A stretch of 64,000 nucleotides of DNA from Streptomyces sp. MBT53 (GTDB taxonomy: Bacteria > Actinomycetota > Actinomycetes > Streptomycetales > Streptomycetaceae): the NCBI RefSeq assembly GCF_016654115.1, contig NZ_JAEQAZ010000040.1, forward strand, positions 1-64,000, given 5' to 3'. The notes beneath the pieces were generated by a model. It was given only the letters and a program-made list of their open reading frames with translations. It was not told where the DNA came from and made no database searches. Each line of letters opens with the position of its first letter. Position 1 is the first letter of the stretch. Below are positions 19,186 through 27,625 of the stretch, piece by piece. The position numbers and the translations under genes were made by a program.

Positions 19186-19195
19186 TCCTGAACTG
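19186..19195. repeat. Left 10-bp target-site duplication
   Basis: TCCTGAACTG lies immediately before the left inverted repeat of the IS4-family element and is repeated exactly after the right end at 20944-20953. Ten base pairs fits the 10-12 bp duplications typical of IS4-family insertions. Confidence 0.9.
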
Positions 19196-19329
19196 CAATG
19201 CCGGTGATTTAGCGCATCGGTGCAGGTGGGACGCCATGCCGGTCGCGGTTTTGGGTGGGTAGGAACCTGAGGTGCATGAGGGGATTCGCCCCGATCTGGT
19301 GATGCGCCAGATGATCTCGGGACACGGCA

Positions 19330-19390
19330 ACGGGGCTCCCGGTAGGACAGAAGATCGACCAAGATCCGACTGTCTGCAAGGGAGCCCCGT
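19330..19390 (+). promoter_or_regulatory. RNA hairpin covering the transposase ribosome-binding site
   Basis: ACGGGGCTCCC (19330-19340) and GGGAGCCCCGT (19380-19390) are perfect complements. The right arm contains the GGGAG ribosome-binding site and reaches the first base of the TTG start. A smaller inner stem GACAG/CTGTC (19346-19350, 19370-19374) would extend it. Hairpins of this kind block translation of transposase on read-through transcripts in some IS4-group elements (IS10, IS50). Confidence 0.7.
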
Positions 19391-20907
19391 TGGGCGCTCA
19401 GTCTGCCATCGCTGCTGCTTCAATCGTCATGTCGACGTCCCGTCCAGTGCCCCCTCAAAGCTCCCGAAGGCGGTTGGAGCCGCAGTTCGGCGACCGGATC
19501 CGGCTCGGCGTACTCACCGAGGAGATCACCCCCGAAATGGTCGACGACGTACTGGAGTTGACCGGAAGGGCCGAGCGCCGCCGCAGGCTCCTGCCGGCCC
19601 GCGCAGTGGTCTACTTCGTCCTGGCTCTGTGCCTGTTCAGCAGCTCCGACAGCACCGGGCCGCCGGGATACCGGGTGGTCCTGCGGACCCTGACCGAGAA
19701 ACTGCGGCACCTGCCGGGCGGCCTCGTCCAGCGCCTGCCCACCAGTTCGGCCCTCACCAGAGCCCGCCAGCGCCTGGGCGACAAGCCCTTCCAGGCGCCC
19801 TTCGAACGCCGGTGCGGCGCCCAGGCGACACCCGCGACCCCAGGAGCGTTCGCCTTCGGCCTGCGGCTGGTCGCCTGGGACGGCACCGCACTGGACGTAC
19901 CGGACACCTCCGAGAACGCCGCCGCGTTCGGGTTCACCGGCCGCGACGGCACCAACAAAAGCGGAAACCCACAGGTCAGAATGATGGCCCTGCTCGAGTG
20001 CGGCACCCACGCCATCATCGACGCAGCCTTCGACTCGATCGCCGGATTCAGCGAGCACAAGCTCGCCCGCCGCCTGCTCGCCTCTCTGCGGTCCGGCATG
20101 CTGCTGTTGGCCGACCGCAACTTCGCCGGCCATGAACTGTGGGGCCTGGTCGAGGCGACCGGCTGCCACCTCGCCTGGCGGATCAAGAAGAACCTCGTCC
20201 TGCCACCACTGTGGGTGCTGCCCGACGGCTCGTACGTGTCCGTCATGCCCACCCCCGCCGAGGGCCAGCGCCTGGGCGACGCCCGCTTCCACGGCCGCAC
20301 CACGACAGGGCTGCCGCAAGGACACCTCGTACGCATCATCGACTACACCGTCACCGTCCGGTCCCAGGACGTGCCGCCCCATGCCGAGAAGTTCCGCCTG
20401 GCGACCAGCCTGCTCGACCACCGACAGGCGCCCGCACGGCAGTTGGCCGAGCTCTACCACCAGCGCTGGGAGATCGAGAACGGCTTCGCCGAACTCAAAA
20501 ACCGGCTGCGAGGCGCCGGCTTCATCCTGCGCTCCAAGACCCCCGAGCTCATCTGCCAGGAGATCTACGCACTCCTCACCGTCTACCAGGCACTGTCCGC
20601 GCTTAAAGTCCACGCAGCCGAACAGGGCGAGGTCGATCCCGACCGGATCTCCTTCACCACGACGGTGCAGCTCGCCCGGCTCACGACCGCCGGACAGACG
20701 GCAGCGACCCCGCAGGCCCTGCGCGCTGCCCGACTCGAAGTCGTCCAGGAACTCCTCAACGACCTCCTGCCTTCACGCCGCGACCGCCGTTGCCAACGAC
20801 TGAAGAAACCACCGAGGAACACCTTCGAAGCCAAACGCCGGGACGAGCCCCGCCCTCCCAGCCGCGTCAGCTACTCACTCAACGTCACCCGGAACCCAAC
20901 ACACTAG
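19390..20907 (+). CDS. IS4-family DDE transposase
   Basis: A 505-aa transposase with the IS4 N-terminal domain (about residues 30-130) and the DDE catalytic domain. Candidate catalytic residues are Asp in VAWDGTALDVP, Asp in LLLADRNFAG, and Glu in the YREK-type motif YHQRWEIENGFAELK (Y-x2-R-x3-E-x6-K). The TTG start is preceded by AAGGGAG, which lies inside a hairpin. An ATG at 19432 is an alternative. Its length and intact catalytic motifs suggest it is functional. It sits inside the insertion sequence bounded by 19196 and 20943. Confidence 0.92.
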   Translation: MGAQSAIAAASIVMSTSRPVPPQSSRRRLEPQFGDRIRLGVLTEEITPEMVDDVLELTGRAERRRRLLPARAVVYFVLALCLFSSSDSTGPPGYRVVLRTLTEKLRHLPGGLVQRLPTSSALTRARQRLGDKPFQAPFERRCGAQATPATPGAFAFGLRLVAWDGTALDVPDTSENAAAFGFTGRDGTNKSGNPQVRMMALLECGTHAIIDAAFDSIAGFSEHKLARRLLASLRSGMLLLADRNFAGHELWGLVEATGCHLAWRIKKNLVLPPLWVLPDGSYVSVMPTPAEGQRLGDARFHGRTTTGLPQGHLVRIIDYTVTVRSQDVPPHAEKFRLATSLLDHRQAPARQLAELYHQRWEIENGFAELKNRLRGAGFILRSKTPELICQEIYALLTVYQALSALKVHAAEQGEVDPDRISFTTTVQLARLTTAGQTAATPQALRAARLEVVQELLNDLLPSRRDRRCQRLKKPPRNTFEAKRRDEPRPPSRVSYSLNVTRNPTH

Positions 20908-20943
20908 CCTCAACTGCGAAAACACCCTAAATCACCGGCATTG

Positions 20944-20953
20944 TCCTGAACTG
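20944..20953. repeat. Right 10-bp target-site duplication
   Basis: TCCTGAACTG follows directly after the right inverted repeat of the IS4-family element and matches the copy at 19186-19195. Confidence 0.9.
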
Positions 20954-21009
20954 CAACGATGGGACTTGTCCAGGGTCCTGCGAGCGGCACGGAAAGAAGC
21001 ACTCTCCAG

Positions 21010-22319
21010 GTGAAGAAGCGCATCGGGTCGTACCCGCGTGTGCGCATCGACGGCGGCGGCCGAACGGTGGTCTCGCGGGCCGGGGGCGTGCTGCTGGTCG
21101 AGACCGTCCGCAAGGCCGGCTTGGACACCGCGATATCAGTGGCACTGACGCCGTGGCGGAAGACCCGGGCGGTGCACGATCCGGGCAAGATCCTGCTGGA
21201 TGTGGCGCTGGCGGCCGCGCTGGGCGGGGACTGCCTCGCGGATGTCGCCATGCTGTGGGCCGAGCCGGCCGTGTTCGGGCCGGTAGTTTCCGGCCCGACG
21301 GTCTCCCGCCTCGCCGACACCCTTGCAGTCTCCGGCGAGACGCCCCTGCGGGCCCTCCGTGCCGCGCGGGCTGAAGTCCGCGAACGTGTCTGGCGGTTGG
21401 CCGACCGCAAAGCGCCTGATGCCGGCGGAACGGTGACCGTCGACCTCGACGGGGTGCTGGTGATCGCGTACTCGGACAAGGAGGACGCCGCACCCACGTG
21501 GAAGCGAACCTACGGCCACCACCCGCTGATGGGGTGTGTCGACCACGGACCGGGCGGCACCGGTGAACCGGTCGCGGCTCTGCTCAGAGCAGGCAACGCA
21601 GGCTCGAACACGGCCGCCGACCACATCGCCGCCGCCCGACCGGCCGTGGCCCAGCCGCCGAAGGAGTACCGGCGCGGACGCCGGACGTTGATACGCACCG
21701 ACTCCGCGGGCGGCACGCACGACTTCGTCGCCTGGCTCACTCAGCGGGGACGGTGGCTGTCCTACTCGGTGGCCATGATGGTCACCGAGGCGATCCACCA
21801 GCATGTGCTGAAGGTTCCGGCATCGGGACGGCGGCCGTCGAGGCGGACGGCGACATACGCGACGGCGCCTGGGCCGCCGAACTCACCGGCGACGCCCTGG
21901 ACGGCCGGCCCAAGGGCATGCGGCTGATCGTCAGGCAGGAACGGCCGCACCCCGGAGCCCAGTCGCGGCTCACGGATGCGCACGCCATGCGGCCGACCTG
22001 CTTCGCCACCAACACCTTGGGCCGGCCCATCGCCGAACTCGAACTGCGTCACCGGCTGCGGGCGCGGGTCGAGGACCGCATCCGCGCCACCTGGGCCACC
22101 GGCCTGCGCAACGTGCCCCTGCACCGCACGGCCCAGAACCTGATCTGGCTGGAGATCGTGCAGTTCGCTCTCGATCTGCTGGCCTGGATGCCGATGCTCG
22201 CCCTGGCCGGCGAGGCCAGGCTCTGGGAGCCCCGCCGACCACGGCTCCGCTTGTTCACCGCGCCCGGACAGCTCGTGACCGCCGGCCGCCGACGGATCCT
22301 CCGCCTGGCTGGACACTGA
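21010..22319 (+). pseudogene. IS1380-family transposase, frameshifted
   Basis: The N-terminal two thirds (KKRIGSYPRVRIDGGGRTVV, then AVHDPGKILLDVALAAALGG, DCLADVAML and GPTVSRL) and the catalytic Asp context VTVDLDGVLVIAYSDKE are typical of IS1380 transposases. Near 21826, just after HVLKVPAS, the reading frame moves back one base and the protein continues as AAVEADGDIRDGAWAAELTG to a stop at 22319. One base appears lost in a CGGGACGGCGGCC run. The start used is the GTG at 21010, and ATG 20959 is in frame upstream. The element's own 5' end is split off by the IS4 insertion, with its continuation left of 19186. Its terminal repeats could not be placed. Confidence 0.82.
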
Positions 22320-22534
22320 CCCTGGACCAGTTACCTCACCGCAGCCCTCGACCGGGTCACCCACCTGCCCGATCCTGGCTGACCAGCGGATTTCCCGTTC
22401 CTTCGACAGCACCTCAACACCCGGAGCAGTGGAATCCGGCGCCATCCCGAGACGGCACTCGGGTCTTCGGGATCGCGTCCCATGGGGTGGTGCGGCCGGG
22501 CACGGTCCCGGAACGCGCGGGTGTCTGCCCGGGG

Positions 22535-22886
22535 CGTGCACTGCTCGGTGCGGATGCCGCAGGCGGTGAGTTCGTGGATGCCGCGCCCGGTGAGGAGTTG
22601 CTGGAGGTTGGTGCTGGTGAAGGCGGTGTGCGAGGTCTTGTGGATCAGCGGTTCCGTGTCCCGGTGCTCCAGCCCCTCCATGAGCCGGACACGGCCGAGG
22701 GCGGGTCGAAGACGTCGCCGCTGCCGGGCGCCGTATGCAAGACCCACACCACGAGGTCCCGGCCCGGCGCAAGAGGCGGACCAGTCGGTCCATCTGGTCG
22801 GCGATCTCCGGGTTGGAGACGGTCTGCCACAGCGGGCGGACGCGGGAGGATTCCTGGACGTCGATGACGACCAGTGCTCGGGTCAT
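22535..22886 (-). pseudogene. Isochorismatase-like cysteine hydrolase, truncated with two frameshifts
   Basis: The start MTRALVVIDVQESSRVRPLW has the catalytic Asp context of the isochorismatase/nicotinamidase fold. The frame is lost near 22763, resumes as RDLVVWVLHTAPGSGDVFDP, is lost again near 22695, then resumes as GRVRLMEGLEHRDTEPLIHK to GIRTEQC, which contains the catalytic Cys. Homology stops right after that Cys, where the remaining quarter of the domain should be. The 3' loss abuts the IS1380 element, so transposition or a later deletion probably removed it. Confidence 0.75.
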
Positions 22887-23303
22887 GCCCCCAGCCCGAC
22901 TGGCACACCCGGAGTGGCGACAGGCCTCATCAAGTCATGAACGGACCGATCCGGTCACGGCGGGAGTGACCGGGACATGTCGTGCGACGCAGGCCGTCGG
23001 GAGGCCGAAGCCGGCCTGTTCGTCGTCAACGACCACGGGCTGAACGTCAGAACGGGCACCTGGTGGTCCTGGCCGCCTGGCCGCCTGGCCGCTGTCGTAC
23101 CTGGATCAGGTCATCGTGCCCGTTCGGGGTGACGTCGGCCACCGCTTCGAAGTGACGGCGGTGGTGCCGGCATCCGGCGACGCGGTGCCGGTGCACGACA
23201 CCGGCCGCCGCTTGGGCAGGCTGCCCGCTCGGCGCCATCACGCCGATCCGAGCCCTGCCGCATGAGCCGGGAGTATGCCGCTCTGCGTGTCCTGGCAGGA
23301 GGA
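22887..23303. other. Intergenic stretch with no supportable gene
   Basis: About 400 bases between the broken isochorismatase gene and the GntR gene. Short frames exist in several phases, but none has a recognisable motif, a ribosome-binding site and coding-like composition together. A short direct repeat of CCGCCTGG is seen near 23075-23092. It is probably decayed flanking DNA of the mobile-element scar. Confidence 0.5.
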
Positions 23304-24065
23304 TCAGCCGAACAGGCGCCGCTGGATCTCCCGCCGGTAGTCCTCCAGGGTCCGGTCCAGGTGTACGGCCGTGGCTTCGGCCGCTTCGTCGGGGTGGCCG
23401 TCACGGATGGCGCGGTAGATGGCTTCGTGCTCCTCGACCGCGGCCGGGGTGCCCTCGCCGAGGGTGCTGTGGATGCCGATGGCGCTGGACTGGCGCTGCA
23501 GCCGTCGGGCGTCGCGCACCGCGCTGCCGAGGAAGGTGTTGTGCGAGGCCGCGGCCACCGCCGCGTGGAAGTCGTCGTCGCCCTGGTTGAAGACCTCGAC
23601 CTCACCATGGACGTACCCGTGCCGGCACTGCTGCATCGCGACCTCGATGGTACGCAGTTCGGCCGGCGTGGCGCGGGTGGCCGCGAGTCTGGCGGCGGCC
23701 ATCTCCTGGACCCGGCGGAACTCGAACAGCATGAGGACGTGGTCCAGGTCCACAGGCCTGAAGAAGCCTCCCCAGCGACTGGTGATCAGCATGCCTTCGT
23801 CGTCCGAGACGAACAGCCCGCGTCCCTTGTGCGCCCGCACCCGGCCGAGCGCCGAGAGGATCTTCACGGCTTCCCGGACCACGGCCCGGCTGGTGTCCAG
23901 CCGCTGGGCCAGGTCGTTCTCCGTGGGCATCCGGTCGCCGGCTACCAGGCGCTCCTCGGCGATGAACTCGAGGATCCGCTCCGCCACGACCTCGTATCCG
24001 GGCCGGTAGTCGCGCCGCTCGTCCGCGCCGTTCACCACTGCTGGCACGGCGGGCGTGTCGTTCAT
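23304..24065 (-). CDS. FadR-type GntR transcriptional regulator (FCD domain)
   Basis: A 253-aa regulator with a winged-helix domain (about residues 20-90; DRMPTENDLAQRLDTSRAVV, then the wing GRVRAHKGRGLFV). An all-helical FCD effector domain follows (about 105-245) with candidate metal ligands in GDDDFHAAVAAASHN and EEHEAIYRAI. FCD regulators commonly bind sugar acids or carboxylates. The ATG at 24065 is chosen because CCGGAGGCAGG lies just upstream; a longer frame to 24143 has no site. It is divergent from the sugar ABC importer, and its promoter region carries two copies of a 15-bp dyad that is also present upstream of the beta-helix enzyme gene at 42804. It is the likely local repressor. 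Confidence 0.92.
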   Translation of the reverse strand: MNDTPAVPAVVNGADERRDYRPGYEVVAERILEFIAEERLVAGDRMPTENDLAQRLDTSRAVVREAVKILSALGRVRAHKGRGLFVSDDEGMLITSRWGGFFRPVDLDHVLMLFEFRRVQEMAAARLAATRATPAELRTIEVAMQQCRHGYVHGEVEVFNQGDDDFHAAVAAASHNTFLGSAVRDARRLQRQSSAIGIHSTLGEGTPAAVEEHEAIYRAIRDGHPDEAAEATAVHLDRTLEDYRREIQRRLFG

Positions 24066-24110
24066 GTGTCCTGCCTCCGGGTGACTGCGACGAAGGTGAC
24101 CGATCTGGTG

Positions 24111-24156
24111 TGAAGCCGCACTCATCGTACCCCAGCCAAACATAAGTCGTACTCAT
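24111..24156. promoter_or_regulatory. Two candidate GntR operators, 31 bp centre to centre
   Basis: ATAAGTCGTACTCAT (24142-24156) is an imperfect dyad with half-sites ATAAGT and ACTCAT. A weaker relative, TGAAGCCGCACTCAT (24111-24125), matches it at 11 of 15 positions. The centres are 31 bp apart, three helical turns, so two dimers could bind the same face. The strong site recurs with one mismatch at 42998-43012. Confidence 0.65.
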
Positions 24157-24280
24157 TTTTTCCGAACTTGATCATGTGCTCCGCGTAATTTGCCCTCAAT
24201 ATGCCCATTTGCTCGGTTAGATGCGTCAATAGATCCACCTCATACACCCACAAGGCTCCGAGAAAAGCCGTACACACCCC

Positions 24281-24311
24281 TTGACGAACTCTCCAATATG
24301 GCGGCTAATTT
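24281..24311 (+). promoter_or_regulatory. Possible promoter of the sugar-importer operon
   Basis: TTGACG (24281-24286) and TAATTT (24306-24311) are separated by 19 bp, about 57 bases before the binding-protein start. The spacing is long for a vegetative promoter, so this is a weak call. It lies in an unusually AT-rich stretch (about 24130-24320) for this genome. Confidence 0.35.
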
Positions 24312-24368
24312 CTTCCGCAGCGGCAATGACAGAGCCGTCAGCCTCACGCAAACCGAGTGGAGTCGCAC

Positions 24369-25742
24369 ATGTCCGTCTACAAGCCTTCGGTCACCCAGGA
24401 GCCAGGGACCAGCAGGAGACGAGCCGCGCTGCTGGCCGGCTGTGCCGCCACCGTGCTGCTCACCGTGACCGCCTGTGGCGGGGGCGGCGGGGGTGGCGGT
24501 TCGACCGGCACGACCAAGGACGGATTCGCCCAGGCCGCCCAGGACAAGGGGGCGTTGACCGTCTGGGTGGACGCGACCCGCATGGCCGCCGCGAAGCAGT
24601 ACCAGGCGTCGCACCCGGACGTGAAACTGCACATCGTCAGCTACGACGGCGACGCCAACGGATCCAACTACCTCCAGACGAAGGTCCAGTTGTTCAACCG
24701 CACCGGCAAGGGCTGGCCGGACATCGTCTTCAGCTCCCAGAACAACGAGGCGAGCTGGGCCGTCCAGGCGGGCTTCGCGGCGCCGCTGAACAAGGGCCTG
24801 ATCCCGGGCGCGACCCTCGGCGGGTTCGCCAAGGGCGCCAACGATGTCTGCACCGTCGACGGCACCCTCTACTGCCTGCGCAACGACCTCTCCCAGGCGG
24901 TGCTCTGGTACAACGCGCCGCTGCTGAAGAAGTTCGGCTACAAGGTGCCCACGACCTGGGAGGAGTACCAGACGCTCGGCGAGAAGGTCGCCAAGGAGCA
25001 CCCCGGCTACCTCGTCGGCGACGCGGGTGACACCTTCACCCCCGAGATCTACCTGTGGGCGAGCAAGTGCGGCGCCAACCACATCACCGGTCCCAAGGCC
25101 GTCTCGGTCAACACCACCAGCGAGGCCTGCACCAAGATGGCCAAGCTGATGGACGTACTCATCAAGAACAAGTCGATGTCGACCAGCGGCGTCTTCAGCA
25201 CCGACTTCGGCAAGAACAAGGCCAGCAAGGTCCTGCTCATGCCCGGCCCGGCCTGGTACGGCGGCGCGGTCTTCGAGGGCACCTTCAAGACCCCGGCCAA
25301 GCAGATCGCGGTGGCGCCCATCCCGCAGTGGCAGGGAGACACCTCACCCTCCACCGGCAACGTCGGCGGCGGCACCTGGCTGCTGTCCAAGCACTCCGCC
25401 CACATCAAGGCGGCCACCGACTTCCTGAAGTGGGTCACCACCGACAACGCCTACCAGGGCGAGAAGGCCCCCGGCTTCCCGGCGTACGCGCCGGCCGCCG
25501 ACAACTGGCTCAAGGCGCAGTCCGCCTCCGGGTACTTCGCCGGGGACCTCACCGCCCTCAAGGACGCCGCCCCGCAGGTGTGGTCGGACTGGGGCTCGGG
25601 CCAGTTCAGCCAGGAGGCGATCTGGGCGGCCACCGTCAAGCCCGGCCTGACCCAGGGCAAGACCATCGAGTCGCTGCTGTCCGCCTGGCAGGACTCGATC
25701 GTCAAGTACGCCCAGGCCGACGGATACAAGGTCTCCCAGTGA
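24369..25742 (+). CDS. Sugar ABC transporter substrate-binding lipoprotein
   Basis: A 457-aa extracellular solute-binding protein (family 1). A charged n-region and hydrophobic segment end in the lipobox VTAC, followed by eight glycines as a flexible linker, so it is a membrane-anchored lipoprotein. The mature part has family-1 features such as the DIVFSSQNNEASW region and SQAVLWYNAPLLKKFG. ATG 24369 is preferred over GTG 24357 because GGAG lies 8 bases upstream of the ATG. It is the first gene of the importer operon, with GTGA overlap to the first permease. The ligand is probably an oligosaccharide or deoxysugar derivative, from the neighbours. Confidence 0.92.
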   Translation: MSVYKPSVTQEPGTSRRRAALLAGCAATVLLTVTACGGGGGGGGSTGTTKDGFAQAAQDKGALTVWVDATRMAAAKQYQASHPDVKLHIVSYDGDANGSNYLQTKVQLFNRTGKGWPDIVFSSQNNEASWAVQAGFAAPLNKGLIPGATLGGFAKGANDVCTVDGTLYCLRNDLSQAVLWYNAPLLKKFGYKVPTTWEEYQTLGEKVAKEHPGYLVGDAGDTFTPEIYLWASKCGANHITGPKAVSVNTTSEACTKMAKLMDVLIKNKSMSTSGVFSTDFGKNKASKVLLMPGPAWYGGAVFEGTFKTPAKQIAVAPIPQWQGDTSPSTGNVGGGTWLLSKHSAHIKAATDFLKWVTTDNAYQGEKAPGFPAYAPAADNWLKAQSASGYFAGDLTALKDAAPQVWSDWGSGQFSQEAIWAATVKPGLTQGKTIESLLSAWQDSIVKYAQADGYKVSQ

Positions 25743-26653
25743 CCCTCACGCACTCCTCGGCCGGCTCTGGCCGGGGGCGCCCTCGCGGCACCTCCCGGCA
25801 GAGCCGGGCTGGCGTGGCATTCGTCGCCGGCTATGTACTCCTGCTGATCGCCTTCGGCGTCCTTCCGACCTGTTACGCGATCTACTTCGCGTTCACCAAC
25901 GCCTCAGGCTCCTTCACCGGCATCTCCAACTTCGTCACCACCGCACAGGACTTCCGCTTCGCCGACTCCCTGAGTCACGTGGCCCTCTATCTGGTCTTCT
26001 GGCTGCTGTCGCTCGTGATGTTCGTGGTGGTCCTGGCCCTGCTCCTGCACCGTTTGTCCTCCGGGCCGCTCAGCCAGACGCTGCGCTTCCTCTACTACAT
26101 CCCCGGGGCCCTGGCCGGTGCCGCGAGCGTCCTGGTGTGGCTGTTCATGCTCGACCCGACGGTCAGTCCGGTCAGCTCCCTGCTGGAGACGCTGGGCTTC
26201 CACACCTTCGGCGAGGTCATCGCCCCCGGCAACCTCGCGCTGCTGTTCACGATCATCGCGTTCTGGACCGGCGCGGGCGGCTGGATCGTCGTCATGTACG
26301 GGGCCCTGAACAACATCCCCAAGGACATCATGGAAGCCGCCCGCATCGACGGCGCGAACGGCTGGCAGACCGCCTGGCGGGTCCAGATCCCCATGCTCCG
26401 CAAGTGGATCGTGTACATGGTGATCCTGGCCTTCGCGGGCGGCGCGCAGCTCTTCGTCGAGCCGCAACTGCTCTCCCTCGCCAGCAACGGCGTGGCCGGC
26501 CGCGACTACTCGCTCAACCAGCTGACGTACGACTTCGCCTTCCAGATGAACAACATCAACGGCGCCGCCGCGGTCTCGGTGGAACTCCTGGTCGTCAGTG
26601 TGTCGGTCGCCGGTGTCTTCGTCGCACGATCGGGGTTCTTCGATGCCGACTGA
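25739..26653 (+). CDS. Sugar ABC transporter permease (MalF type)
   Basis: A 304-aa inner-membrane permease with six predicted TM helices and the EAA loop EAARIDGANGWQTAWRVQIP, which contacts the ATPase. The GTG start overlaps the stop of the binding protein. The first 25 residues are polar and cytoplasmic. The next permease starts 11 bases before this gene ends. No ATPase gene follows, so the importer probably uses a shared ATPase of the MsiK type, as many Streptomyces sugar importers do. Confidence 0.92.
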   Translation: MTLTHSSAGSGRGRPRGTSRQSRAGVAFVAGYVLLLIAFGVLPTCYAIYFAFTNASGSFTGISNFVTTAQDFRFADSLSHVALYLVFWLLSLVMFVVVLALLLHRLSSGPLSQTLRFLYYIPGALAGAASVLVWLFMLDPTVSPVSSLLETLGFHTFGEVIAPGNLALLFTIIAFWTGAGGWIVVMYGALNNIPKDIMEAARIDGANGWQTAWRVQIPMLRKWIVYMVILAFAGGAQLFVEPQLLSLASNGVAGRDYSLNQLTYDFAFQMNNINGAAAVSVELLVVSVSVAGVFVARSGFFDAD

Positions 26654-27617
26654 CACACGACCCACTCCCCCTGCCAACGCCCCACGCACGGAACGGGATC
26701 GGAGTGTCGTGATCCGTACCCGGCACGGACAACCACGGCAGCGCCGACGGACACCTCAGCACATGACTTCCCGGCTGCTGGCGGGCACCGTACTCACCGT
26801 GTTCGTGGTGTTCTTCGTGCTGCCGGTCCTGTGGCTGCTGCTCGCGGCGACCAAGACCGACCAGCAACTGGTCCACGACAACCCGTTGTCCTTCGGATCC
26901 TGGCACGCGCTGTCGACCAACTGGCACGCGCTGACCGCCTTCCAGGACGACGCCATCCTGCAGTGGCTGCGCAACTCCGCCCTCTACGCCGCCATCTCGC
27001 TGGTCATCACCCTCTGCCTGGCCATTCCGGCCGGATACGCCCTGGCGATGACCGAGTTCCGCGGCCGGCGCGCGCTGCTGATCGCGACCCTGGTCGTGAT
27101 GCTGATGCCGAACGCCACGCTGGTGGTACCGCTGTTCCTGGAGATCAACGCGGTGCACCTGATCGGCACCATGTGGTCGATCATCCTGCCGTACTCGTTC
27201 TACCCATTCGGCGTGTACCTGACGTACATCTACTTCACCACCGCCGTGCCCAAGGACCTCCTGGCCGCGGCGCGGATGGACGGCTGCTCCGAGTTCGGTG
27301 TGTTCCGCCATGTGGCTCTGCCGCTGGCGACGCCCGTCATCGCGCTGGTCGGGTTCTTCAGCTTCGTCGCCAACTGGACGAACTACTTCCTGCCGTACGT
27401 GATGCTCCCCGAGAGCAACCAGATGCCGATCCAGGTGGGCGTCGGCAGTCTCCTCAGCAATGTGCCCTCGTTCAACCCGACCGTCGGCGACCTCGCGATC
27501 CAACGCCCGCAACTGGCACTGGCGACGCTGGTCGCCATCACCCCCGTCCTCGTCGTGTTCCTGTTCGCCCAGCGCTTCCTGGTCAGCGGAATGCTCGCCG
27601 GCGCCACCAAGGAGTAA
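26643..27617 (+). CDS. Sugar ABC transporter permease (MalG type)
   Basis: A 324-aa permease with a long polar N-terminus (about 40 residues), six TM segments and the EAA-type loop AAARMDGCSEFGVFRHVALP. It pairs with the preceding permease to form the channel. ATG 26643 is taken as the start, overlapping the upstream stop. Other in-frame starts exist, including ATG 26763 just before TM1. The next gene follows after only 8 bases. Confidence 0.9.
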   Translation: MPTDTRPTPPANAPRTERDRSVVIRTRHGQPRQRRRTPQHMTSRLLAGTVLTVFVVFFVLPVLWLLLAATKTDQQLVHDNPLSFGSWHALSTNWHALTAFQDDAILQWLRNSALYAAISLVITLCLAIPAGYALAMTEFRGRRALLIATLVVMLMPNATLVVPLFLEINAVHLIGTMWSIILPYSFYPFGVYLTYIYFTTAVPKDLLAAARMDGCSEFGVFRHVALPLATPVIALVGFFSFVANWTNYFLPYVMLPESNQMPIQVGVGSLLSNVPSFNPTVGDLAIQRPQLALATLVAITPVLVVFLFAQRFLVSGMLAGATKE

Positions 27618-27625
27618 CCGCTCTC

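Larger units (their letters stand above)
19196..20943 (+). mobile_element. Complete IS4-family insertion sequence (1748 bp)
   Basis: Ends are defined by a perfect 17-bp terminal inverted repeat (CAATGCCGGTGATTTAG at 19196-19212 and its reverse complement at 20927-20943) and flanked by a 10-bp direct repeat. It carries one transposase gene with no visible damage. The flanks joined together (ending in TCCTGAACTG and continuing CAACGATGGG) make the 5' region of an IS1380-family element, so this is a nested insertion and the more recent of the two events. Confidence 0.92.

Noticed and set aside
23060..23100. Short direct repeats (CCGCCTGG) suggestive of a CRISPR or tandem array
   Set aside because: Only two or three adjacent copies with no spacers.
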